Source: JACCXE01 sp046594835 (GTDB taxonomy: Bacteria; Actinomycetota; Acidimicrobiia; Acidimicrobiales; JACCXE01). From it: a DNA stretch of 64,000 nt. Made by a program: the position numbers and the translations under genes. The first letter of the stretch is position 1. The number at the start of each line of letters is the position of its first letter. The notes below the pieces were generated by a model, which was given only the letters and a program-made list of their open reading frames with translations, was not told the DNA's origin and ran no database searches. Location of the stretch: positions 1 to 64,000 of the forward strand of contig JBKJQZ010000069.1 of the NCBI GenBank assembly GCA_046594835.1. The letters are read 5' to 3'. Positions 33,031 through 41,510 of the stretch are shown here, piece after piece.

Positions 33031-33489
33031 TCAGCTGATGCGGCGCCACTTGGCGGTGGCGGAGGTAAGGACCTGCTCGTCGGCGTCGAGGATCTCGGCT
33101 GCGGCGAGGTAGTCGCGGCCCGTGACGCGCAAGACCTCAGCGCGGATCGTCAGAGGAGTCTCAGACGGCGCGGGCTTGCGATAGCGGAGATCGAACTCAA
33201 CCGTTACGACGCGCTGCCACTCCGGGTCATCAGTCGAGGACACGTCGCCCTGCGATTCGTGGAACGCGTGCATCGCAAAGCCGATCGCTTCGTCGAGGAT
33301 CGTGGCTTGCACGCCGCCGTGGATCACGCCGGGTGAACCACACGTATGGCTTGGCGCGGCGTAGGTGGTTTCGACGCCGCCGGGCTTGGTGTGGGTGAAA
33401 CTGAGTTGCAGCCCGCGATCGTTGTGCTGGCTGCAGCCGAAGCACATGTTGTTAGGGAAGTCGAAGCGCAGCTCTTGACCGATAGCCAT
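33031..33489 (-). CDS. Hotdog-fold thioesterase (PaaI-like)
   Basis: A 152-residue hotdog-fold protein: FPNNMCFGCSQHNDRGLQLSFTH at the N-terminus and the active-site region SPGVIHGGVQATILDEAIGFAMH, where the HGG turn and the acidic residue are typical of PaaI-like acyl-CoA thioesterases. It probably hydrolyses a small acyl-CoA. The ATG at 33489 begins MAIGQELRFDFP; the frame extends further into the kdpE end and is not used. It is 10 bp from kdpE on the same strand, and may be read through from it, but no functional link is evident. Confidence 0.84.
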   Translation of the reverse strand: MAIGQELRFDFPNNMCFGCSQHNDRGLQLSFTHTKPGGVETTYAAPSHTCGSPGVIHGGVQATILDEAIGFAMHAFHESQGDVSSTDDPEWQRVVTVEFDLRYRKPAPSETPLTIRAEVLRVTGRDYLAAAEILDADEQVLTSATAKWRRIS

Positions 33490-33499
33490 GCGCGCGACG

Positions 33500-34210
33500 C
33501 TAACGGTCGTCGTCGGAGCGGTCGACGAGGCGGTACCCAACCCCCGGCTCGGTGATCAGACGAGGCCGCGTCGCGTCCTCATCAAATTTCTTTCGAAGCT
33601 GGCTGGCGTAGACGCGTAAGTACTGGGTTTCGGTTCCGTATCCTTTGCCCCACACTTCCTCGAGGATCATGCGGTGCGTAATTACCCGGCCCGGGTGGCG
33701 GGCGAGCACGGCGATGAAGCCAAACTCCTTCGGCGTGAGGTCAACTTCGCCGCCCGACACGGTGACCACGCGTCGAGCGATGTCGATGTGCAGATCGCCT
33801 ACGTCGTAGACCGATTCGTCGATCGTTGCCGCGGAGCTGGTGCGGTGCCGCAGCGCGACGCGCACGCGCGCCAACAACTCCGGTACGGAGAACGGCTTCG
33901 TGACGTAATCATCCGCTCCCTCATCTAGCGCTGCGACCTTGCGGTCGTCTGCGCCCTCCGCCGTCAACACAATTATCGGCACCTGCGACCACTGCCGGAT
34001 GCGGCGGCATACCTCGATGCCGTCGATGTCGGGGAGGCCGAGGTCGAGGATGACGAGGGCCGGCCCCTCGGCCGCCGCCCGATCGAGAGCTGCGAGCCCA
34101 CTAGTGGCTTGCACGACCCGGTAGCTGCGAGCTTCGAGTGCCGCGGTGAGCGCACGCACGATTGCGGGCTCGTCGTCCACGACAAGGATGGTGGTCGACA
34201 GGTCAGTCAT
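33500..34210 (-). CDS. kdpE: KdpE-like response regulator
   Basis: A 236-residue OmpR/PhoB-type regulator. The receiver domain has the acidic pair DD near residues 12-13 and phospho-acceptor D56 in LVILDLGLPDIDG, and the winged-helix domain reads DLTPKEFGFIAVLARHPGRVITHRMILEEVWG and VYASQLRKKFDED. The sequence pattern is that of KdpE, which controls potassium uptake. The ATG at 34210 lies inside the end of the kinase gene, an 8-base overlap, so the pair is translationally coupled. No kdpFABC genes lie nearby; the divergent KimA-like transporter gene is the probable target. Confidence 0.88.
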   Translation of the reverse strand: MTDLSTTILVVDDEPAIVRALTAALEARSYRVVQATSGLAALDRAAAEGPALVILDLGLPDIDGIEVCRRIRQWSQVPIIVLTAEGADDRKVAALDEGADDYVTKPFSVPELLARVRVALRHRTSSAATIDESVYDVGDLHIDIARRVVTVSGGEVDLTPKEFGFIAVLARHPGRVITHRMILEEVWGKGYGTETQYLRVYASQLRKKFDEDATRPRLITEPGVGYRLVDRSDDDR

Positions 34211-35336
34211 GACGCATCGGAAGGCTGAAACTGAATCGGGCTCCGCCGGTTGTAGCTGTCGACACGTCGATGAGGCCACCGTGGGCTTCGATGATCGCCC
34301 GACAGATTGCGAGGCCGACGCCGCTCGACGAACTGCCGTCCCCGCGCTGGAACGGCTCGAAAATCCGATCGGCTTGGTAGGTGGCCACGCCGCTGCCCTC
34401 GTCGCTTATGGACGCGACCACAAGGTTTGCCTCTACACGCGCGGTTACGCGCACCGTGGTGCGGGGCGGGGAGTGACGCGCCGCGTTTTCGAGCAGATTG
34501 GTCACAACCTGATCGACCAGGACGTAGTCGGCATCGACGAGGGGCAGATCAGACGGGATCTCCACCTGCACCCGTACCTGACGGAACAGCCGGTCGAGGC
34601 GCCGCACTCGCTCTCGCACGAGCTCCTCGAGGTCAACGGCCTGCGGCTCGGGCACGAGGGCTCCTGCTTCAATCCGGCTGAGACTAAGGAGGTTGGCGAC
34701 GATTCGATCGAGGCGCTGTGCTTCGTCGCTCACGAGATCGAGCAGTTCGTCGCGGGTCTCGGCGTCATAGGCCGTCCCGCTGCGCAGATCGGAGGCGACG
34801 GCGCGAATCGTCGACAGAGGTGTGCGCAGGTCGTGTGAGACCGACCGAATCAGGGCGCGACGCTGCTCGTCGACTTGTTCGAACACTGCGAGTCGCGTGG
34901 TCTCCTCGACGCGCGCGTCGCGCTCGGCCACCGCCGCTTCGTAGCGGGTGTGCATCGTCTCCACTTCACGCGCTCGCTGCTCGGCGGAGTGGCGTCGTTC
35001 TGCTTCGAGGGCGACCACCGTGCCGAGCACGGCCCCAACCGCTAGTAGGACCACGAGCGCGACCGCGTCATCGAGCGCGTCCACTTTGAGTGTCCAGTAG
35101 GGCTCAATGAAGGCGAGATTGAACGCGAGCGCTGCGCCGACGGCCGTTACGAGCGCACCCACTCGACCACCGAGTACCCCGGCAACCAGAACAGGGACCA
35201 CGAGCATGAGCGCAGGCGTAGCCCGACTCGACGAGTCGCGCAGGGGCACCAGGGACGCGCTCACGGCGATGGTCAGCGCCAGACCCATTGCCGCGCCAAT
35301 CAACGGCGCCGGACGGCGACCCACAGCGAGTTCCAC
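34203..35336 (-). CDS. KdpD-like sensor histidine kinase, short form
   Basis: A 377-residue kinase consisting of the KdpD membrane domain (DUF4118, four helices, about residues 11-110), a coiled coil, HisKA with H168 in RSVSHDLRTPLSTIR, and HATPase (NLLENAARHSPP, DEGSGVATYQ, SSGVGLAICRAI). The long cytosolic N-terminal KdpD and universal-stress domains of full-length KdpD (about 900 residues) are absent. So it should sense through the membrane part only. It overlaps kdpE by 8 bases. The gap to the divergent transporter gene is 79 bp and contains phased direct repeats. Confidence 0.86.
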   Translation of the reverse strand: MELAVGRRPAPLIGAAMGLALTIAVSASLVPLRDSSSRATPALMLVVPVLVAGVLGGRVGALVTAVGAALAFNLAFIEPYWTLKVDALDDAVALVVLLAVGAVLGTVVALEAERRHSAEQRAREVETMHTRYEAAVAERDARVEETTRLAVFEQVDEQRRALIRSVSHDLRTPLSTIRAVASDLRSGTAYDAETRDELLDLVSDEAQRLDRIVANLLSLSRIEAGALVPEPQAVDLEELVRERVRRLDRLFRQVRVQVEIPSDLPLVDADYVLVDQVVTNLLENAARHSPPRTTVRVTARVEANLVVASISDEGSGVATYQADRIFEPFQRGDGSSSSGVGLAICRAIIEAHGGLIDVSTATTGGARFSFSLPMRHD

Positions 35337-35342
35337 GCAGCA

Positions 35343-35392
35343 TCTTTACGCGATCTTTGCGGCGACGGCGGTGTCCTTATGACTTCTTTACG
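35343..35392. promoter_or_regulatory. Phased direct repeats, candidate KdpE operator
   Basis: TCTTTACG occurs at 35343-35350 and again at 35385-35392, with a near copy TCTTTGCG at 35354-35361. Spacings of 11, 31 and 42 bp are close to whole helical turns. They fill the gap between the divergent kdpD-like and KimA-like genes, the expected place for KdpE control. Binding is inference. Confidence 0.5.
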
Positions 35393-35415
35393 AACCGGCG
35401 CGGTTCAATCAAGGA

Positions 35416-37398
35416 GTGAGCAATTTTGCGCCTCCGAAGCCGATCCCAGCGATGCCGGCGCTCGACCTCGCCGAGGACCGGCGCTACCGGATCAAACGAC
35501 GTCTGCTCGGCGCGCCGTTGCACACCGAAGAACTCGCCCACGAGCGCCTTGGCAAGCCAACGGCGCTGGCCGTATTTGCGTCAGACAACCTGTCGTCCTC
35601 GGCGTACGCGACCGAGGAGATCCTCCGGGTCCTCGTACCCGCGGTCGGCGTCGCCGCCTTCAGCCTTGTACTGCCGATCACGGTTGGTTTGCTCGTCGTC
35701 CTGGGCTTCCTGATCCTCTCGTACCGCCAAACCATCAAGGCCTACCCGACCGCGGGTGGCGCCTACATCGTCACGAAGGACAACTTCGGACTGCTGCCGG
35801 CGCAGGTTGCGGGCGTGTCGTTGCTTACCGACTACATCCTGACCGTGTCGGTGTCGGTCGCTGCGGGCACCGCAGCGCTTACTTCCGTTTTCGTGGGGGT
35901 GCGGCCCTATGCAGTGGAGGTGTCACTGCTGTTCATCGTCGTCATTGCGTACGGCAACCTGCGGGGCGTGAAGGAGTCAGGGAAGCTCTTCGCAGTCCCT
36001 ACGTATTTCTTCATAGGCAACATGATCCTGCTGCTGGCCGTCGGGCTTTCAAAGCAGTTCTTCGGGCATCTTCCGGTCGAGTCGCTCAACCACCCGGGCC
36101 TCGTGCCGATCGGCCGCGGTGGCGCTGACGGCGCGATGTTCGCCGGCGCGAGTCTGTACATCGTGCTGCACGCGTTTGCCTCGGGGGGCGCCGCGGTGAC
36201 TGGGGTAGAGGCAATCTCGAACGGCGTGCCTGCATTCAAGGTGCCCGAGTGGAAGAACGCCCGGGAGACCCTCGTGGTCATGGGTGGCCTGCTCGGCGTG
36301 ATGTTCTTCGGCCTGTCGGTCCTCGCCGCGCACATGCACGTTGCCCCGTACGCCGAAGGTACCCCCACGGTGATCTCCCAGATCGGGAAGCTGGTCTACG
36401 GGCCGGGAACCCTCGGCACGATTCTTTACTTCGGGTTGCAAGCGGGAACCATGCTCATCCTCGTTCTCGCCGCCAACACGAGCTTCGCTGACTTTCCTCG
36501 CCTCGCCAGCTTCCACGCCGGTGACAACTTCATGCCGCGGCAGCTAACAAAACGCGGCCATCGACTCGTGTTCTCCAACGGCATCATCAGCCTCGCGGTT
36601 GCGTCCGCGTTGCTCGTTGTCCTCACCGAGGCGAAGGTCGATCGGCTCATCCCGCTCTACGCGATCGGCGTATTCACCAGCTTCACGCTGAGCCAGGCCG
36701 GCATGGCCAAACACCACATCACGCACAAAGAGGATGGCTGGCGGACGGGCTTGTTTATCAACGGCACGGGCGCGTTTCTCTCGCTCCTCGTCGACGTCGT
36801 CGTCGCCGTCACAAAGTTCACCCACGGGGCGTGGGTGATCCTCGTGATGGTCCCCGTGATGGTTGCGATGCTGATGCGTCTCAACAAGCAGTACGAGGCC
36901 GAGGCCGCCGAGCTCGCTGCCGATGCGAAAGCCGCCGCCGAGGCGCCGGTCCTTCGCCGCCACGTCGTGCTCGTGCTCGTCGATCGGCTCGATCGTGCCG
37001 CGGCTCGTGCGATCCAGTACGCGCGGACGCTCCACCCTGACGAGTTGCGGGCGGTGCATATCGCGGTCGACCTGTATCGAGCGGACGTGCTCGCCGATGA
37101 CTGGCGCCGTCTCGGGCTCACCCGACTGCCGTTGGAACTCGTCGACTGCCCAGATCGGCGCATCGATCATTCCGTGCTCGAGATTGTGGCCGAGTGCCTG
37201 GCCGGAGGCCAGACCGAAGTCAGCGTTCTGGTGCCTCGTCTTGCCCACCGACGCATGTGGCACCGGTTGCTTCATGACCGCACCGGGGACCAGATCGCCG
37301 ATTCGGTCGGGCGTCTCGCGCACGCCAACGTGACGTTCGTGCCCTACCACCTCGGGTCCCGCATATTGAAGGAGAGCATTGATGCCGATTCCCATTAA
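35416..37398 (+). CDS. KimA-like potassium/APC-superfamily transporter
   Basis: A 660-residue APC-superfamily transporter: about 12 membrane helices (SDNLSSSAYATEEILR motif before TM1, AYPTAGGAYIVTKDNFG, ASGGAAVTGVEAISNGVP), then a cytosolic domain of about 170 residues (VLRRHVVLVLVDRLDRAAARAIQYARTL). This layout matches KimA/YdaO-type potassium importers. Its divergent position opposite a KdpDE-like pair supports a potassium role. The first start, GTG at 35416, overlaps an AAGGAG, so an ATG at 35452 is possible. Its 3' end overlaps the OB-fold gene by 17 bases. KimA family is a sequence judgement; potassium specificity is inferred. Confidence 0.85.
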   Translation: MSNFAPPKPIPAMPALDLAEDRRYRIKRRLLGAPLHTEELAHERLGKPTALAVFASDNLSSSAYATEEILRVLVPAVGVAAFSLVLPITVGLLVVLGFLILSYRQTIKAYPTAGGAYIVTKDNFGLLPAQVAGVSLLTDYILTVSVSVAAGTAALTSVFVGVRPYAVEVSLLFIVVIAYGNLRGVKESGKLFAVPTYFFIGNMILLLAVGLSKQFFGHLPVESLNHPGLVPIGRGGADGAMFAGASLYIVLHAFASGGAAVTGVEAISNGVPAFKVPEWKNARETLVVMGGLLGVMFFGLSVLAAHMHVAPYAEGTPTVISQIGKLVYGPGTLGTILYFGLQAGTMLILVLAANTSFADFPRLASFHAGDNFMPRQLTKRGHRLVFSNGIISLAVASALLVVLTEAKVDRLIPLYAIGVFTSFTLSQAGMAKHHITHKEDGWRTGLFINGTGAFLSLLVDVVVAVTKFTHGAWVILVMVPVMVAMLMRLNKQYEAEAAELAADAKAAAEAPVLRRHVVLVLVDRLDRAAARAIQYARTLHPDELRAVHIAVDLYRADVLADDWRRLGLTRLPLELVDCPDRRIDHSVLEIVAECLAGGQTEVSVLVPRLAHRRMWHRLLHDRTGDQIADSVGRLAHANVTFVPYHLGSRILKESIDADSH

Positions 37399-37675
37399 GG
37401 ACGTTGAGTGGCGTGGCGAGGTCACGGTCGAGGGCCGCGTCCGCTCAATGCGCATCACGCCGTGGGCTGACGTGCCGAGCCTGGAATGCACGATCGTCGA
37501 CGAGACAGGCGGGATGACGGTCGTGTTCCTTGGTCGGCGCAAGATCGCCGGGATACATCCGGGCACGATCATGCGAGCGGAGGGCACTGCCGGTGCACAC
37601 CACGGCAAGCTCGCACTGATGAACCCGATCTACGAGCTGCTGCAGACACCCCACTTCGAGGCGCCGCACCACTGA
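37382..37675 (+). CDS. OB-fold nucleic-acid-binding-like protein
   Basis: A 97-residue protein forming a single OB fold: VTVEGRVRSMRITPWADVPSLECTIVDETGGMTVVFLG, then GIHPGTIMRAEGTAGAHHGKLALMNPIYELL. Such stand-alone OB proteins occur next to KimA/Trk-type transporters in actinobacteria, but the ligand is unknown. The ATG at 37382 follows AAGGAG with good spacing and lies inside the end of the transporter gene, so the two are probably co-translated. Confidence 0.8.
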   Translation: MPIPIKDVEWRGEVTVEGRVRSMRITPWADVPSLECTIVDETGGMTVVFLGRRKIAGIHPGTIMRAEGTAGAHHGKLALMNPIYELLQTPHFEAPHH

Positions 37676-37728
37676 AAATAGAAACCCGCGCGCGGAGGTT
37701 TACCGCTCCCCGCTAGAGGCATAACTCT

Positions 37729-38595
37729 GTGGCCATGGCCGCTACCCGTCACACCAACCCGTGGGCGGACGAGGTGACCGACCTGGTGCGCGCCATTTCG
37801 GGTGGGCTGTTGTTTGGCATCCCCCTCCTCTACACAATGGAGGTGTGGTGGGTCGGCACCTCCACTGATCCCGATCGCGTGATCGGCGTGTTGCTCATCA
37901 CGTTCCTGCCCGTGTGGTTTCTCAACCGCACCTCGGGCTTCCGGTCCGGCAAAGACGTGCGTTTGTCGGACTCGTTTATGGACTCCGTGGAAACCGTCGC
38001 CCTCGGCGTCGTCTCCGCGACCCTGTTCTTGTTGCTGCTCGAAGAGATCACACTCGCCACACCATTGAACGAAGCGCTCGGAAAGATCGCGTTCGAAGCG
38101 ACGCCATTTGGCATCGGCATCGCCCTTGCGAGTCACTTCCTGCGTCAGGGCCGCACGCAGGGCGACGACGACGGCGGCGGCGAGGCCAAGACCCCGTTTC
38201 AAGCCACTATCGCCGACGTAGGTGCCACGACCATCGGCGCAATCTTCGTCGCCTTCAACATCGCACCCACCGACGAAGTGCCCCTCATCAGTAGCGCCCT
38301 CGGCCCGTATTCGCTGATCGCCGTCGTTCTTGTTTCGCTGCTGGTGTCGTTCTGCATCGTGTTCATCGCTGGCTTTTCCGACCAAGAGGGCCGCCGGGCC
38401 CAACAGGGGCTGTTGCAGCACCCGCTTACCGAGACCGTGGCGTGCTACCTCATCGCGTTCGGCGCCTCGGGTTTGATGTTGTGGCACTTTCAGCGGATCG
38501 ACGCGTCCGCGCCGTGGCAAGAAATTCTTGGTTACATGATCGTGCTCGGACTCCCTGCGTCGGTTGGCGGCGCGGCAGGAAGGTTGGCTACGTGA
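37729..38595 (+). CDS. TIGR02587 family integral membrane protein
   Basis: A 288-residue membrane protein with about seven helices. It matches the TIGR02587 family of unknown function: TDLVRAISGGLLFGIPLLYTMEVWW, FRSGKDVRLSDSFMDSVETVALGVVSA and the tail DEVPLISSALGPYSLIAVV. The next gene is the TIGR02588 partner and overlaps it by four bases (GTGA), the usual pairing. The GTG at 37729 or ATG at 37735 two codons later may be the start. No enzymatic motif is visible, and its role is unknown. Confidence 0.85.
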   Translation: MAMAATRHTNPWADEVTDLVRAISGGLLFGIPLLYTMEVWWVGTSTDPDRVIGVLLITFLPVWFLNRTSGFRSGKDVRLSDSFMDSVETVALGVVSATLFLLLLEEITLATPLNEALGKIAFEATPFGIGIALASHFLRQGRTQGDDDGGGEAKTPFQATIADVGATTIGAIFVAFNIAPTDEVPLISSALGPYSLIAVVLVSLLVSFCIVFIAGFSDQEGRRAQQGLLQHPLTETVACYLIAFGASGLMLWHFQRIDASAPWQEILGYMIVLGLPASVGGAAGRLAT

Positions 38596-38990
38596 GCGAC
38601 AACGAAGCAGACAACAAGCGCGCGCCGCGCACGGCTGCGGAATGGGTGACCTTCGCAGTGTCGCTCGTGGTGTTGTCGTTGCTCATCGGGGCAATGCTGG
38701 TGGAAGCCCAACAAAGCGATGAGCCGCCGCGACCCGTCGCTCGAATCACGACGACCAAGCACATGGGCGATCAGTTCCAGGTGACGGTGAAAGTCGAGAA
38801 CAAGGGCGACCTCGCCGCGGAAGCGGTGCAGGTCGTTGCCTCTCTCGAAATCGACGGCGAGACCACCGAAGGGGATCAGGTCGTGGACTTTCTCGCCGGC
38901 GATGACGAAGCCGAGCTTGTTTTCGTCTTCGGGGATGACCCCGACGACGGGAAGCTCACCGCTGAGGTGACCGGCTTTACCGTGCCCTAG
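38592..38990 (+). CDS. TIGR02588 family single-pass membrane protein
   Basis: A 132-residue protein with one membrane helix (WVTFAVSLVVLSLLIGAMLV, residues 17-36) and an extracytoplasmic beta-sandwich-like domain (RPVARITTTKHMGDQFQVTVKVENKGDLAAEAVQVVASL) that matches TIGR02588, always found beside TIGR02587. Start GTG at 38592 overlaps the partner's stop. The pair presumably forms a membrane complex, but no function has been assigned. Its stop shares CTAG with that of the convergent gamma-carbonic-anhydrase-like gene. Confidence 0.85.
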   Translation: MSDNEADNKRAPRTAAEWVTFAVSLVVLSLLIGAMLVEAQQSDEPPRPVARITTTKHMGDQFQVTVKVENKGDLAAEAVQVVASLEIDGETTEGDQVVDFLAGDDEAELVFVFGDDPDDGKLTAEVTGFTVP

Positions 38991-39517
38991 CTAAGGGGTC
39001 GGCGCATCGTTGCGTGATTCCGCGCGTTCTCGATGTAGTGGACGCTGCTCATCGCGAGGCCTGCCAACGCGTTCTCGTCGAGCTCGCGCACGACCTTCGC
39101 GGGCACGCCCGCTGCGAGTACACCCGGCGGAATCACTTGACCTTCCTTCACAAGCGCGCCTGCGGCGATCAGCGACTGCTCGCCGATCACGGCGCGATTG
39201 AGAACGGTCGCGTGGAGGCCGATGAGGCAGCCGTCGCCCAGGGTTGCGCCGTGGATCATCGCGGCGTGGCCGATGGTGACGCCTTTGCCGACCACGAGGG
39301 GGACGCCGGGGTCGGTGTGCATCACGGTGTTGTCCTGCACGTTGGAGCCTTCGCCGATGGTGATGGCCTCGAACTCGGAGCGGAGCACGCAGCCGTACCA
39401 AACGCTGGCGTTGGCCTTGAGCACGATGTTGCCGACGAGAGTTGCGTTCTCGGCGACCCACGCGGTCGGGTCGATCTGCGGGCTCAGATCGCCAAAGGTG
39501 TAGATGTGCGCGGCCAT
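38987..39517 (-). CDS. Gamma-carbonic-anhydrase-like hexapeptide-repeat protein
   Basis: A 176-residue left-handed beta-helix protein of the gamma-CA/YrdA type: isoleucine-patch hexapeptides run from WVAENATLVGNIVLKANASVWYGCVLRSEFEAITIGEGSNVQDNTVMH to VIPPGVLAAGVPAKVVREL. The metal-ligand histidines are present at VMHTD and VTIGHAAMIHGAT, so a metal site is likely. Cytoplasmic, no signal peptide. Enzymatic activity cannot be shown from sequence alone; many relatives are called carbonic anhydrase-like. Confidence 0.9.
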   Translation of the reverse strand: MAAHIYTFGDLSPQIDPTAWVAENATLVGNIVLKANASVWYGCVLRSEFEAITIGEGSNVQDNTVMHTDPGVPLVVGKGVTIGHAAMIHGATLGDGCLIGLHATVLNRAVIGEQSLIAAGALVKEGQVIPPGVLAAGVPAKVVRELDENALAGLAMSSVHYIENARNHATMRRPLS

Positions 39518-39552
39518 CGCCGCAGGCTACGAGAACGCGGCATGATGCCGCG

Positions 39553-40749
39553 ATGCCCACGTTGCTCGAAGAGGCCCAGTCGCTCCAGGAGCGCACGATC
39601 GCGCTGCGCCGTCAACTGCACCAGCATCCCGAGCTCGCGCTCGAGCTGCCTTGGACGCAGCAACGCGTCGCGGACGAACTCGCCGATCTGCCGATCGCGC
39701 TGAACCAAGGCGCGGGCTGCACGTCGCTGATCGGTGTGCTCGAAGGCGCCGAACCCGGGCCGACGGTGTTGCTGCGCGGTGACATGGACGCGCTACCCAT
39801 GCCCGAAGACACCGATGTCGAGTTCAAATCGGCGATCGACGGTGTGATGCACGCGTGCGGCCACGACGCGCACACCGCGATGCTTGCGAGCGCGGCACGC
39901 GTGCTGAGTGACCGGCGCGGTGAACTACGCGGCCGGGTGTTGTTCATGTTCCAACCCGGCGAAGAGGGTGGCTTCGGCGCCAGGGTGATGCTGGAGAACG
40001 GTCTGTTCGACGTGATCGGCCGGCCCGACGCCGCGTTCGCGCTGCACCAGTCGCCCACGATCCCCAACGGGATGATCGCGCTGAAGCCGGGCGCCACGAT
40101 GGCCTCGACCAACAACTTCGTTATTCGGGTCGTCGGTAAGGGCGGGCACGCATCGATGCCGCACCTGGCCGTCGATCCGATCCCTCCTGCGTGCGAGATC
40201 GTCACCGCGATCCAGTCCTACGTGACGCGCCGCGTCGACGCGTTCGATCCGGCGGTGGTGACCGTGGCCAAGATCCGCGCCGGCACCACGATCAATGTGG
40301 TGCCTGAAGACGCGTTGCTGATCGGCACGATCCGCACCGTGTCGGCGCGCACGCGGGCGATGGTGGTCCAGGGCGTCGAGGAGTTGGCGAAGGGGATTGC
40401 GTCCGCGCACGGTTGCGTGGCTGAGGTGGAGATGACCGAGGGCTATCCCGTCACCGTCAACGACGACACGATGGCGGGCTACATGCGCGGTGTGGCAACC
40501 GACCTGATCGGCAGCGACCTCGTGCGGGTGATGCAGGCGCCGGTGATGGGCGCCGAAGACTTCTCCTACGTGCTCAACGAGGTGCCCGGCGCAATGGCCT
40601 TCCTCGGCACCATGCCCGTAGACCACAGCGGGTTCGTCGCTCCGAACCACTCCAACCGTATGGTGCTCAACGAGGACGGCATGGTCACAGGCGTGGCGGT
40701 CTACGCCGCCGCGGCGTTGCAGTTCGCGTCGAGCGTTGCCGAGGGGTGA
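39553..40749 (+). CDS. M20-family amidohydrolase
   Basis: A 398-residue metal-dependent amidohydrolase of the M20D (aminoacylase/hippurate-hydrolase-like) group. Motifs are LRGDMDALPMPE, VMHACGHDAHTAMLA and MFQPGEEGGFGARVM; the last is where the catalytic glutamates lie. The family cleaves N-acyl amino acids and similar amides; the natural substrate is unknown. The ATG at 39553 begins MPTLLEEAQSLQERT; upstream frame is antisense to the gamma-CA gene. Its end overlaps the lutA start (GTGA), so it heads the lut operon, an unusual neighbour. Confidence 0.9.
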   Translation: MPTLLEEAQSLQERTIALRRQLHQHPELALELPWTQQRVADELADLPIALNQGAGCTSLIGVLEGAEPGPTVLLRGDMDALPMPEDTDVEFKSAIDGVMHACGHDAHTAMLASAARVLSDRRGELRGRVLFMFQPGEEGGFGARVMLENGLFDVIGRPDAAFALHQSPTIPNGMIALKPGATMASTNNFVIRVVGKGGHASMPHLAVDPIPPACEIVTAIQSYVTRRVDAFDPAVVTVAKIRAGTTINVVPEDALLIGTIRTVSARTRAMVVQGVEELAKGIASAHGCVAEVEMTEGYPVTVNDDTMAGYMRGVATDLIGSDLVRVMQAPVMGAEDFSYVLNEVPGAMAFLGTMPVDHSGFVAPNHSNRMVLNEDGMVTGVAVYAAAALQFASSVAEG

Positions 40750-41510
40750 GCAAGACCACAACGAAGGTCGCGCTCTTTCCGACCTGCGTCGTTGACGCCA
40801 CCGCGCCGGAGGTCGGCTTCGCGACGGCGCGTGTGTTGACGCGGAGCGGCTGTGATGTGTCGCTCGCGGAACGCACCACGTGTTGTGGGCAGCCGGCGTG
40901 GAACTCGGGCTTCACCCAGCCGGCAGCGATGGTGGCTCGCACGACGCTCGCCGGTATCGAGGAGGCACTGCGCGACAACGACGTCGTCGTCGTGCCGGCC
41001 GGGAGTTGCGCCACGATGATCAAGGTCTTCTGGCCCGAACTCTTCGAGATCGAACGCGACGCCGACTGCGCGAACCGTGCCCGCGCCGTCGCCGACCGCG
41101 TCGTCGAACTCAGCGCCTACCTCGCTTCTGCGCGGGAAAATGATCCAGGGCGGACGGAACTGCCGCACAGAAGTGATGGCGGCGGCGTGCGGTACCACCC
41201 GTCGTGTCACATGCTGCGGGAGCTGGGGCTGAAGGACGAGCCGTGCGACGCGTTGACGGGCGCGGGCTACGACGTGACGCGCGGGGTGGAACGGTGCTGC
41301 GGCTTCGGTGGGTTGTTCAGCGTGAAGCTGCCCGAGACGTCGATCGCCATGGCCGATGAGGTGCTTGACGCCGCACTTGGCGATGGCGCGGCCGAGATCG
41401 TTTCCGCCGACTCGTCGTGCCTCATGCAGTTGCGCACGCGGGCCGAAGCGCGTGGGCTGAACATGCGCTTCCGGCACCTCGCGGTGGCGCTCGACGACGC
41501 GGGCGCATGA
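40746..41510 (+). CDS. lutA: Lactate utilization protein A (cysteine-rich iron-sulfur subunit)
   Basis: A 254-residue subunit of the LutABC L-lactate oxidase complex, with two CCG domains: TTCCGQPAWNSG and ERCCGFGG, each preceded by its paired cysteine (FPTCVVD, HPSCHML). These bind iron-sulfur clusters. The GTG start at 40746 overlaps the preceding stop, and its own stop overlaps the lutB start by ATGA. It is identified both by motifs and by the following lutB and lutC. Confidence 0.92.
   Translation: MSKTTTKVALFPTCVVDATAPEVGFATARVLTRSGCDVSLAERTTCCGQPAWNSGFTQPAAMVARTTLAGIEEALRDNDVVVVPAGSCATMIKVFWPELFEIERDADCANRARAVADRVVELSAYLASARENDPGRTELPHRSDGGGVRYHPSCHMLRELGLKDEPCDALTGAGYDVTRGVERCCGFGGLFSVKLPETSIAMADEVLDAALGDGAAEIVSADSSCLMQLRTRAEARGLNMRFRHLAVALDDAGA

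Noticed and set aside
35337..35415. c-di-AMP riboswitch before the KimA-like gene
   Set aside because: The 79-bp gap is too short for the ydaO-type riboswitch, and no such fold was seen.
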